Shown: positions 10,171 through 20,301 of the stretch, piece by piece
How the letters are laid out: each line of letters opens with the position of its first letter
How positions within the stretch are numbered: position 1 is the stretch's first letter
Assembly: GCF_034702125.1 (NCBI RefSeq)
Contig: NC_085857.1
Location: 51,193,278-51,257,277, forward strand
Direction of reading: 5' to 3'
DNA length: 64,000 nucleotides
DNA from: Engraulis encrasicolus
Taxonomy: Eukaryota; Chordata; Actinopteri; Clupeiformes; Engraulidae
The notes under the pieces: model-generated
Told to the model about the DNA's origin: nothing
The model's database searches: none
Seen by the model: the letters and a program-made list of their open reading frames with translations, nothing else
Position numbers and translations under genes: made by a program

Positions 10171-10562
10171 GGGGCTGCACAATAATTCGTAAATAATAGA
10201 AAATCGTGATGTAATCGTGATATCATAATCGTGAAATCGTGATTTCAATCAGGATTTAATCGTGGCAATTGAGACCTACCTTCGAGAGCGTCTTTGAAGC
10301 CAGAACATACGGACAGGTTGGTGTTTCTGGCCAGAAATTTGTTCAGAGTTTCATGTTTCAAGTTTCATGCTATTTCCTTTTGCATAGTTATTACCATTCA
10401 TTTTATTTTGCTCATCCCGTATTTAATTAATTCTTGGTTATGGTTATATTTCATTTTATTATATATATTTTTTTTAAATTCAGGAAAAAGTCAATAATCG
10501 TGATTATGATTTTGACCCAAATAATCGTAATTATGATTTTTTTTCCATAATCGTGCAGCCCT
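10171..10562. mobile_element. MITE with GGGCTGCAC / GTGCAGCCC ends (unit 1)
   Basis: The left end ggggctgcacaataattcg and the right end ccataatcgtgcagccc form terminal inverted repeats around an AT-rich core full of 'aatcgtgat' words. This looks like a non-autonomous hAT-type element of a kind common in fish. No transposase frame. Copies sit at the same place in all units, so it predates the tandem duplication. Confidence 0.65.
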
Positions 10563-11030
10563 AGCATCTATTATTTTAAATATATTGTATGAATGATCAT
10601 GAAATTAGGGGTCACTGTTGTCATCAAAAAGGATCATTTGTCCCAGGGATGGGGGAGGGCAGAATTGTGTTCTCATAACATTGTATGTATTGGGCGAGGG
10701 CGCTCTTTCAGATTACTTTGTCAAAGCTGTCGGGAGCCCTGAGTCCATCACAGCAGAGATGACATAGAGAAACCAAGAGAGACACGAAACAGAGAGGATG
10801 AGACGATGGATCCATTTCAATATCTAACCTAGGGTCCTCTTCTTTTGCTTGTGGCCTCATCACGAGAGGCAAGACATCATTGACTATAGACGTTTTATTC
10901 AATATCTCGCAGAAAGCACTCAGAGGTCATTTTCCCATTTGCAATCGGGATGTTGAAAGGGGAGAAGTCCCGTTCAAGTTTTTGCGCTTTGGCTGACAGC
11001 AGGGAGGCGTATCGTCGGAAACACAAGTGG

Positions 11031-11534
11031 CCAATAGGGACGGGAGGTTATATAATGAGATGGACACAACGAGAGGAAAACTTAAGAGGCTAAAGGGCTA
11101 ATTTTAGCGGCACAGCTGCACAGTGCTATCAAGAGAAGCAGAAGCTTATTTAAATGTAACACATGCTGGGGTGTTGGCCAGCGGCCTTACATTATATTTA
11201 ACTTAGCAGCAGAAGTAACAGCATCAAGAAAAGCAGAAGTGTACTTAAATCACGCATTATATCATTTACAGTTCATGACATGCTCTAAGGTTTGCCAGAC
11301 TGGACAGTTTCCAACCCAATTGAGCTGTTTAGGACTCTGTGAGTAAAAAAAACAGTATTGGGTGGGTTTTTCTGTAGATCAATAGTCATAAATGCAATTT
11401 AGTTAAAATTGGGCTAGATTTAGTGCCTCCAATCATATTGAGTAGGATATCGTCCACTTTGTCACATTTGGCAACCCTGACAAAGTCTCCACTGGTGGCC
11501 ATTGACTACTGAGCCGAACTCATTACTCAGTACG
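11031..11534 (+). promoter_or_regulatory. Putative promoter and non-coding first exon of gene A
   Basis: A CCAAT word (11031-11035) is followed by TATATAA (11049-11055) and, after about 480 bases, by a strong splice donor tacg|gtaaga (exon end 11534). The next exon has an acceptor tatgcag before 12345 and holds the start codon at 12372. Together they suggest transcription starting near 11080 and a 5' UTR split by an intron of about 0.8 kb. All parts are kept in the other two units. No transcript evidence; the start site is inferred. Confidence 0.45.
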
Positions 11535-11933
11535 GTAAGACACTTTTATTTGTAATATTTGTAAGTTTGTAATGTGTATGCTCTTTATCACTCATTAACA
11601 CTTTACCTCTTGACCTGCTCAGGACATCAGCATGGTGTAGTGCTGTGACATTTGTGAATGCACCGATTCTTTTGAACGGCTCCTAGACATGAATAATAGG
11701 AGCCAAATCACAGCAGTGGAGCCATTCTTTTCATTTCTTTTTTCAGTTTGTTTTGTGCATGTGACCTTGATGTGAGTACATTAAATTGAGGAAAATCATA
11801 AGCATCTCTGACTCTGAGAGAAGGTTTGGGACTGTTAGAATGAAGTAAAACTGTGCTGATGGTTTGACTGCCATGCATGAGCTGGATGTAAAGTGGAAAT
11901 GAACAGGGGTGCTGTATTATTAATGGAACAGGT

Positions 11934-11938
11934 GTGTG

Positions 11939-12036
<98 letters not shown>
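11934..12036 (+). repeat. (GT)n microsatellite, unit 1
   Basis: About 48 GT units in the leader intron of gene A. Counterparts at 19861-19965 (interrupted) and 27764-27898. Confidence 0.95.
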
Positions 12037-12037
<1 letters not shown>

Positions 12038-12371
12038 TTCATTGCATTAGCATACAGTATTGGATGTTTTCCCCACCTTCCCCTTTTTTGTATAGCTAGT
12101 GAAATAACATTCTCTTTCATGGGGGTTGTAGTTAGAAGGTTAGAATAGCATGTCATTACACTAAACTCTGCTATACACGGGCAGCAGATGTATTTCAGCA
12201 TGTATAGCAGCCTCTTTGGACAGATGGGCCGGCTGGCAGGCCCATTCTTTTTTTTTTACTGAAATGACTCAAATACATCATACCATTATAACTAGTCATT
12301 ATCAAGAGTCTTAATAACATATTGCTACATCAATTGCTATGCAGGAGGCAGCTGTGTCTGTTCATTTATCT

Positions 12372-12441
12372 ATGTCTGCAATGGGAGGAACTGGAGCTAG
12401 TGCGTTTTTTGCTTTTCTTCTCACCATGTTCACAATACGGG
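12372..12441 (+). CDS. Signal peptide exon of gene A
   Basis: ATG after acceptor tatgcag|gag (exon begins 12345) and donor cgg g|gtgagt. It encodes [20 protein letters not shown] then TIRG; a hydrophobic core follows a short polar start. Phase 1 end. Copies at 20302-20371 and 28219-28288 encode the same peptide. Confidence 0.75.
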
Positions 12442-15400
12442 GTGAGTACTAACAATAAGCAGTATAATCAATGGATGACATTCCAAAAGGGCTTCATATG
12501 TTTCCAATGAAAAAAAAAGAGTTATTGTTGTTTAGAATGGGACAGTTTTTTTTTTTTTTTTTGCCACCTGGTACCCACGCTGAATACCATTTCATTCCAG
12601 CAAATAATGTCAGAGATAAAGCAGACTGCTCTGAAGCTATCTGAATATCAGAAAGTATGATTATGGCTAAACACAAACAGGCAGGCCAGTCATCAAACAG
12701 AGGAGTAGCCATGGCATTGTCCATCCAGGTCAATTTGAGATTTAGCAATTGAAAAGAGAAAATGGAAATGGCTGATGCATCTGGCTGGTGTTCGGGGAAG
12801 TAGCTAAATCACTTTCATTGCTGTGTATGACCACCAGAGAGCACGCTATGTGCATGTGTTCATTACCTCCACCACAAAGGTTATGTTTTCGGTCGCGTTG
12901 GTTTGTCTGTCTGTCTGTCTGTTTGTCTATTTGTCTGTCTCTTTGTTTGTTTGTTTGTCAGTACAACAACTCAAAAACTCATGAACAGATTTGGATGAAA
13001 CCGTGCTTAGCCCTGAACCCAGACTGCAGTTCCCCCCATAGGCTAAACGATGTCATGTAGTCTTGAAGCTGTAAGGTCACAGTACGCTCTAGCAGCTTGG
13101 AGATGAAGGGGAGGTTTGAGATGGGAGGGTAGCTTTTAAAATCATCTGCTGCAGCTCCGGATTTTTTGAGGACTGGCGTGATGGCTGCAATTTTCTAGGA
13201 GTTTGGAACTATGCCTGTCAGGAAAGAAGTGTTAATCATGTTAGTAAGGAGGGGACTGAGAAGTGGTAGACAGGCCTTGACAAGAGAGATGGATGTTTTG
13301 AGGGCCATTACTGCATAAATGTGTTGATTGTAATGTTGGATGGATGTTGACTGACTATGTTTCATGCAGTTTCAGAAGGTGCTTGTGATCCAGTTTTTGT
13401 CAGAGACAACAAATGTGCTAAAGTGGGATCAAGAGTGTCCATGTACTGCTCTATTGACCAACGGGCTACTGGGAGGTACTGGGTAACTCGACTCAAAAAA
13501 AGCAGTAAAAAACCTGTAAGGTTAACTGAACTTGCACATTACAAAGAACGTGTAAAACAGTTCTCCTGTCATAGTAGCGCCACGTGCTGCATTATGGAAC
13601 TGAGTGGGCTAAAGATGACAGACAGTGGAGAGTATCAGTTGATGATGGAAGAACACAGCCGTGGGCCCATAAGCAAATGCAAAATCACTTTGTCTGTGGA
13701 AGGTATGACTTCTTGTTCATCAATACCATTTCTTTTTTGCAATTACTCTACTGGAAATTTCTACACAGTGTGCATCATATAAATAATATTTAACACTTTA
13801 CATATTGGAAACCAGCAACAAAGTTTGAAGGGAATGTAATATCCCTCTGGTGTTCCTCAAGTTCCTCAATATATTGCAATAAATTCTATACTTTCCTACA
13901 TCCACCAGACTTCTTATATTACACGTATGACCATATTCTCCATCATATTATTTTAGAGCTCACTATTGAATCTCAACAACCAGCAATAGAGGGCCACAAA
14001 GTGGAGCTGAACTGCAAAATGCCTTGTTCTTCAAAGCCCACATATAACGTGACATGGATAAAGAATGGCCACACTGTACACTCTCCAGAAAAACAAAACA
14101 AAGGAAAATTGATCATTGATAAAGTCAGTGCTGATGATGAAGGGAGCTATTCCTGTTCAATAGATGATGCCAAGGCTAATGTGCCTCCATCAAGGCATTT
14201 TGATCTCAAGATTATGTGTAAGTATACTATATAAAATTGAGTTCCGTAATGTCCTGTTTACATGTAGGACTACAGTAGGTGAATATATACCGTATAGACA
14301 TGATCTATAAAATATATCTAGACAAAAAAAAACTAAATTTCAATCCTCTCTTTTAAAATCTACTTATTTACTTAACTCATACCCAAAACATATTTTGAAG
14401 AATCCCTAATTCAAATTGAGGCCGGAAGAAATATTTACATTTACATGAAAGGCTCAAAAAACCCCAAAAGCTGACATTCCGGGCTACTTTTAGCTAGTCG
14501 GTAGTGTGGTAAGAGACAATTGTCCTTTTTAGGGATTGTAGGTTGGTGTTCACCACCAAGGAATGCATAATTTTTAACTTGCATTCGTAAAGCTTCCTGC
14601 TTACTTTGATGCACACAAGTTGTAATCACTGGCTAGTCTCACCCTACACAACAGCGCTACGAAGATGTAGCTGCACAATGCAGAGACAGCTCATACTTTT
14701 TTTGCAGCAAATTGCCCAAACAGTTGACTACAGGATGAAATAATTACACTATAATGTAGAGCTACGTCACACCCAGAACTCCACAGAACTCAAGACAGTA
14801 GACCAAATTATTTTCTTTCAGAGCACGTACTGAATGTGAAGTCTCTTTTAACATTTTTGAACAATTTCTCAAACAGTTTAGCAAAAAATTGAGCAAAATG
14901 CCAAAAGTTAATATGATATGTGCTGTGATGAAGCGTGTTGGTGATTCCACTAAATGTTTGTTAGGCCAAGTTCAATGGCAGACAGCGACTTTGTGTGTGC
15001 TTGGAGCCATTGTGGTAGTACAGACTTTGACAATTGGACTCATACACTGCAGGTACGTAATTTAATGCACATTCACCCATGGGAAAAGATATATGGCATT
15101 ATGAAAGCATTATTAATTATAAGAGCCTGTGACAGCAAAATTGACACGTCACGTCAATTGTGTCTCATATTGCACACTTTTGCACTCTGGGCACTATGTT
15201 TAAGTGCGTAGGGTGCTCACACGTAACATTTTGATACATTTGGTGCACTGGAAGGGCCGGTATGTTGCCCTTAATTTAAAACCATTCCAAAACTCTGTGC
15301 TTGAATGATGAACACTGCGCACACTGAACAGCTACCATGTTGTTAACGAAACTGAAGAAATGTGGTGGGCAGTTGGGTCAAGACTAATTCTGTAAGTAAT

Positions 15401-16728
15401 ATTGCTGAGACACTAACATTTTCATGCCAAGGTTGTATTGTATACGCGATAGTTGCCATTTGGGTTGAAGGGAATGCAATTCAAGATCAAGACTCTAATC
15501 AGTAGCCAACCAATATCTTGGTGAGCGAATGTTGTCCCTTCCAGTGATGGCACAATTAATATTGCCCAAACTTTTCCACGGTACTTTGTACTAAAAACCT
15601 CAGTACACTGTGTGCACTATGCACTAACCTTCAGTGCACTGACACAAGTGCGCGATATGAGACACGGAAATAGTATATAAAACTTACAAATCTTATGTGG
15701 AATATATGAGACTCCTATACTAAATTTCCCCTATGGATACTTATTAATGGTCAGAAACCTCTGCATTGCCATATAAAAGTTATAATTTACACAATGGGAA
15801 ATATACATTTTTCTATGCTACGGGTACCATGGTGCATCATTTGTATATTTCTCAGCGTATCGCATGTTGCACTATAAAGATTTCACAAACATTGTGTGAA
15901 ATTGTGCAATTGTAACAAGGCTCACATGTCTATATATCCACAGGAGGAAGAGGAGTTTTGGTGCAGATTATAGAGACACAGGCAGGAATGCAGGGGACAG
16001 TGTTACGGGCAGGAACACAGAGGTGAGTTTCAGAGGACTGAAAACAGGGGTGAGTGTAACAGGGTGGAATAGAGGTCTCAGAGGTGAGCAATGGGCTGGG
16101 ATTCATAGGGTTGGAAACAGGGTTGAGATTCACAGGACTCAAAATGGGTGAATCTCACTGGGGCAAGTGAAACTATGTATATACGGATGTTGTTGCGTAA
16201 CACAAGGACAAGTTTATCAATGATTCACACAGGGGTGCCATTCACAGGGTTTAACACAGGGGTGATTGTTACAGGCAGTGACACAGGGGTGGCTGTCTCA
16301 GGGTTGAAAATAAGGTTGAGTGTCCGTGTTGAAAAAAAAGTAGTGGACAGAGTGGTCAATGTCTCAGGGGTGAGCTAAACAGGGTTGAACACCGGGGTGA
16401 GTGTAACACTACTAAATAACAGTGTTTTTTTTATATAGGCTATGTTGTGAAAATACCAACAATAAAACATTAATTTACATAAATGACTATGACCATTGGC
16501 TTGCATACCTTCCATAGTCCATGCTGTTTTTTCCCATTTTTGTGCCAGGGGGATGACCATTATGTGAATAATGATCAAAGAAGAAACTCATTGGACATCC
16601 ACATGGTTTCACTTCAGAGTTCAGGGTTGCGTTCCTTACCCAACAACGCCCACACTGATGATGCGTATCAGAGCTTGAACCCCAACACCATTGAGCCGAA
16701 TGCAGTTTATCACAGTCTGAGGGCTTAG
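12372..16728 (+). CDS. Gene A: two-Ig hybrid CD22-like receptor with ITAM-like tail
   Basis: Six coding exons with consistent phases: 12372-12441 (signal), 13370-13702 (V-type Ig1), 13957-14217 (C2-type Ig2), 14965-15052 (TM), 15944-16022 (juxtamembrane), 16549-16728 (tail). The sum is 1011 bases, 336 aa plus stop. Residues 1-23 form a signal peptide (FFAFLLTMF core); 24-134 Ig1 with CSID...RYWVTR and [10 protein letters not shown]; 135-221 Ig2 with ELNC, NVTWIK and DDEGSYSC; about 229-248 TM without charge; then a basic RRKR patch; then YQSL/YHSL ten residues apart. The ATG at 12381 has a better Kozak context than the one at 12372. Exons 1-3 are of the gene C type and exons 4-6 of the gene 0 type, so the gene is a fusion made by the tandem duplication. 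Likely a surface receptor signalling through its own tail; the ligand is unknown. Confidence 0.75.
12885..12960 (+). repeat. (TGTC/TTTG)n-rich block in a dispersed fish repeat, unit 1
   Basis: A dispersed repeat with 'ttacctccaccacaaaggttatgttttcgg', then TCTG/TTTG tetranucleotides, then 'actcatgaacagatttggatgaaa'. Similar blocks lie at 20806-20882 and 29747-29846, the last with more TCTG units. A reverse-oriented relative is seen near 57017-57075. Origin class not determined. Confidence 0.5.
12999..13345 (-). pseudogene. Antisense L2/CR1-like reverse transcriptase fragment, unit 1
   Basis: Minus-strand relic of a LINE reverse transcriptase, best read in the unit 3 copy (30243-29880): [56 protein letters not shown]. 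The phrase [10 protein letters not shown] marks the L2/CR1/Rex group. In units 1 and 2 the frame is broken. It fills the intron directly before the Ig1 exon and reaches nearly to its splice acceptor. Confidence 0.6.
13370..13702 (+). CDS. V-type Ig1 exon of gene A
   Basis: Acceptor ttcatgcag, donor gaag|gtatga, 333 bases, phase 1-1. It contains [27 protein letters not shown], and [20 protein letters not shown] then [10 protein letters not shown]. Cysteines are more numerous than in a plain Ig fold, as in the first domain of Siglec/CD22 proteins. The Arg usually found on strand F of sialic-acid-binding Siglecs is not present in [11 protein letters not shown], so canonical sialic-acid binding is doubtful. 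Confidence 0.85.
13957..14217 (+). CDS. C2-type Ig2 exon of gene A
   Basis: Acceptor ttttag, donor atgt|gtaagt, 261 bases, phase 1-1. It encodes [57 protein letters not shown]. The Ig cysteines, Trp and DxGxYxC motif are present, with one N-glycosylation sequon (NVT). The next exon in the gene (TM) lies beyond the duplication junction. Confidence 0.85.
14965..15052 (+). CDS. Transmembrane exon of gene A
   Basis: Copy of the gene 0 TM exon; same splice sites and phase (1 to 2). Two replacements compared with gene 0 and gene B (Ala to Val and Val to Gly) leave a hydrophobic helix, [18 protein letters not shown]. Confidence 0.8.
16549..16728 (+). CDS. ITAM-like tail exon of gene A
   Basis: Acceptor tgtgccag before 16549, stop TAG at 16726-16728. 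It differs from the gene 0/B tail by four replacements (YVNN context DDH for DDD, IHM for IPM, SSG for SSV, DDA for DDV) and no silent change; all tyrosines and the YQSL-YHSL spacing are kept. Confidence 0.85.
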   Translation, partial: GDDHYVNNDQRRNSLDIHMVSLQSSGLRSLPNNAHTDDAYQSLNPNTIEPNAVYHSLRA

Positions 16729-16838
16729 TTCAGCAATAGCATTGACAATGACCTTTCCTGTGTCTGTCCGTCTGAGTGTCTGTCTGTCCGTCTGTTAAAT
16801 TGTCTGCCCTCAACTTTATAGGACACCTCTTGTGTGCG

Positions 16839-16853
16839 CACACGCACACGCGC

Positions 16854-16921
<68 letters not shown>

Positions 16922-16950
16922 ACACACACTCACACACACACACACACACA
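16839..16950 (+). repeat. (CA)n microsatellite, unit 2
   Basis: CA repeat with CG and TC interruptions in the 3' UTR of gene A. The counterpart in unit 3 is 24748-24862. Confidence 0.9.
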
Positions 16951-18008
16951 TTTATATTTGCAATGGCTCTGTCCGTTTGTCTCTGTGTCCGCCTGCAGTG
17001 TTTTGGTTAATCTGGTGGTGGTGCCAAACACACATCACATGCAGCCATCATTGCAAGGGCGAATTTATTCCATAACTGATTGCTTTTGTTTCATTTGAAA
17101 TGTGTCATTGTCAATAAATGCTTAGCTTAGTTTATAGTCAAGATTAGATTAAATAGGCTATTGTTAAAACTGATTTTATTTCAAGTGTCTACTGTCTCTC
17201 ATGTAAATACTTCAATTTCAAAACAAAAATGTTGTTCTTTCTTGTTAGAAAACATGTGTCTGCATTCATGTAATAAAGACCACGTTGTTCACTGCTTCCC
17301 ATGATTTAGACCTTCCTTGTTCCTGTAGGTAAATATTGGATGACCAAATAGACTTACCAAAGATATTCAATATGGTAATCAAGATAAATAGTTAGGATGT
17401 GTCACTGATTCAATTCAAGTCTCCTAAATGGGCGTCTTACATATTGCCCAGTGTGCCCCTTTCATTCTGGACCCCTACTGGTCTTCTAAAGAGACACAGA
17501 AGCTCATGCGGATTAGATCCAAACATCGTATTGATTTTAGTATAAATGTTTTTTGGACAGTCTCTGGGTTTACATTCTCTGTCCTCTCTGGGTTTACATT
17601 TATTGGGCTATCACTCAAGTTACTACTAGGCCTATATTGTCCTGGCTTGCAAGAAGATCTACCCATGGGGTGCCTTTGAACTATTATAGAATTCCTTGTA
17701 TGACAGTAATTATGTATAGGCTAGACTGTGAATCTACTGCTTCTTCATTTTCCTGTAGCCTACAATATACTGCATATGCTACATAATATTGTGATACCTA
17801 TGTGTGTTTTTTCCAGTATTGTGTATGGTTTATTTTGTTACTCCATGTTGTGCTTTACCATGTACTGTCTTACATGCCATATATAAACTTGTAACTTTGC
17901 ACTGTGTGTAGCACAAAATGAAAGCATCATAATCATTAAAATGAAGCAAAAATATAAAGCATCGTGACCACAAAAATCTAGCACCATGGCCATTTGACAG
18001 CATAGTCT

Positions 18009-18374
18009 GGGGCTGCACAATAATTCGTAAATAATAGAAAATCGTGATGTAATTGTGATATTGAAATCGGGATTTCAATCGGGATTTAATCGTGGCAATT
18101 GTGATCTACCTTCGAGAGCGTCTTTGAAGCCAGAACATACGGACAGGCTGGTGTTTCTGGCCAGAAATCTGTTCACCTAAGTTTCATGCTCCTTTTGCAT
18201 AATTATTACCATTCATTTTATTTTGCTCATCCCGTATGTAATTAATTCTTGGTTATGGTTATATTTCATTTTATTATATATATTTTTTTAAAATTCAGGA
18301 AAAAATCAATAATTGTGATTATGATTTTGACCCAAATAAGCGTGATTATGATTTTTTCCATAATCGTGCAGCCC
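18009..18374. mobile_element. Same GGGCTGCAC MITE in unit 2
   Basis: Orthologous copy of the unit 1 element with small deletions (for instance after 'gttcacctaagtttcatgctcc'). Confidence 0.65.
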
Positions 18375-18843
18375 TAGCATCTATTGTTTTAAATATATTG
18401 TATGAATGATCCTGAAATTAGGGGTCACTGTTGTCATCAAAAAGGATCATTTGTCCCAGGGATGGGGGAGGGCAGAATTGTGTTCTCATAACATTGTATG
18501 TATTGGGCGAGGGCGCTCTTTCAGATTACTTTGTCAAAGCTGTCGGGAGCCCTGAGTCCATCACAGCAGAGATGACATAGAGAAACCAAGAGAGACACGA
18601 AACAGAGAGGATGAGACGATGGATCCATTTCAATATCTAACCTAGGGTCCTCTTCTTTTGCTTGTGTTCTCATCACGAGAGGCAAGACATCATTGACTAT
18701 AGACGTTTTATTCAATATCTTGCAGAAAGCACTCAGAGGTCATTTTCCCATTTGCAATCGGGATGTTGAAAGGGGAGAAGTCCCGTTCAAGTTTTTGCGC
18801 TTTGGCTGACTGCAGGGAGGCGTGTTGTTGGAAACACAAGTGG

Positions 18844-19339
18844 CCAATAGGGACGGGAGGTTATATAATGAGATGGACACAACGAGAGGAAAACTTAAGA
18901 GGCTAAAGGGCTAATTTTAGCAGCACAGCTGCACAGTGCTATCAAGATAAGCAGAAGCTTATTTAAATGAAACACATTCTGGGGTGTTTCATTACATTAT
19001 ATTTAACTTAGCAGCAGAAATAACAGCTTCAAGAAAAGCAGAAGTGTACTTAAATGACGCATTATATCATTTACAGTTCATCACATGCTCTAAGGTTTGC
19101 CAGACTGGACAGTTTTCAACCCAATTGAGCTGTTTAGGACTCTGTGAGTAAAAAAAACAGTATTGGGTGGGTTTTTCTGTAGATCAATAGTCATAAATGC
19201 AATTTAGTTAAAATTGGGCTAGATTTAGTGCCTCCAATCATATTGAGTAGGATATCGTCCACTTTGTCACATTTGGCAACCCTGACAAAGTCTCCACTGG
19301 TGGCCATTGACTACTGAGCCGAACTCATTACTCAGTACG
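18844..19339 (+). promoter_or_regulatory. Putative promoter and non-coding first exon of gene B
   Basis: Same arrangement as in unit 1: CCAAT 18844-18848, TATATAA 18862-18868, donor tacg|gtaaga after 19339, acceptor before 20275. Nearly identical to the unit 1 promoter, so genes A and B are expected to share a control program. Confidence 0.45.
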
Positions 19340-19403
19340 GTAAGACACTTTTATTTGTAATATTTGTAAGTTTGTAATGTGTATGCTCTTTATGTAATGT
19401 TTC

Positions 19404-19410
<7 letters not shown>

Positions 19411-19448
<38 letters not shown>
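19411..19448 (+). repeat. (TA)n microsatellite
   Basis: About 19 TA units in unit 2 only; unit 3 has a short 'tatacagtatatata' at the same place and unit 1 lacks the surrounding 110 bases. Confidence 0.9.
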
Positions 19449-19450
<2 letters not shown>

Positions 19451-19860
19451 CCTATGTAGATTAGACTACCTGTTGCAATTGAAATGCAACACTCATAGAC
19501 AATCACTCATTAACACTTTACCTCTTGACGTGCTCAGGCAAGATTCTGACATCAGCATGGTCTAGTGCTGTGACATTTGTGAATGCACCGATTCTTTTGA
19601 ACGGCTCCTAGACATGAATAATAGGAGCCAAATCACAGCAGGGGAGCCATTCTTTTAATTTCTTTTTTTCAGTTTGTTTTGTGCATGTGACCTTCATGTG
19701 AGTAGCCTACTTAAAATTGAGAAAATCATGAGCATCTCTGACTCTGAGAGAAGGTTTGGGACTGTTAGAATGAAGTAAAACTGTGCTGATGGTTTGACTG
19801 CCATGCATGAGCTGGATGTAAAGTGGAAATGAACAGGGGTGCTGTATTATTAATGGAACA

Positions 19861-19868
19861 GGTGTGTG

Positions 19869-19922
<54 letters not shown>

Positions 19923-19965
19923 GTTGTGTGCGTGTGTAAGTGTGTGTGTGTAAAAGTGTGTGTGT
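19861..19965 (+). repeat. (GT)n microsatellite, unit 2
   Basis: Interrupted GT repeat in the leader intron of gene B. Confidence 0.9.
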
Positions 19966-20301
19966 GGTTCATTGCATTAGCATACAGTATTGGATGTTTT
20001 CCCCACCTTCCCCTTTTTTGTATAGCTAGTGAAATAACATTCTCTTTCATGGGGGTTGTAGTTAGAAGGTTAGAATAGCATGTCATTACACTAAACTCTG
20101 CTATACACGGGCAGCAGATGTATTTCAGCATGTATAGCAGCCTCTTTGGACAGATGGGCCGGCTGGCAGGCCCATTCTTTTTTTTTTACTGAAATGACTC
20201 AAATACATCATACCATTATAACTAGTCATTATCAAGAGTCTTAATAACATATTGCTACATCAATTGCTATGCAGGAGGCAGCTGTGTCTGTTCATTTATC
20301 T

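Larger units (their letters stand above)
4931..14456 (+). repeat. Tandem duplication unit 1
   Basis: First of three head-to-tail copies of one segment. It holds, in order: TM, cytoplasmic and tail exons of gene 0; 3' UTR; promoter-like sequence; then the signal, Ig1 and Ig2 exons of hybrid gene A. It is about 9.5 kb long, compared with about 7.9 kb for unit 2, mainly because of a 1.8 kb insertion at 8291-10117. It lacks the roughly 40-base stretch seen at 14750-14790 in unit 2. Boundaries were set by comparing gene 0, the two junctions and the exit into unique gene C sequence at 31336. Confidence 0.85.

Noticed and set aside
14954..15211. 85-codon ORF over the gene A TM exon
   Set aside because: Out of phase with the Ig2 exon; the correct phase gives the TM helix.
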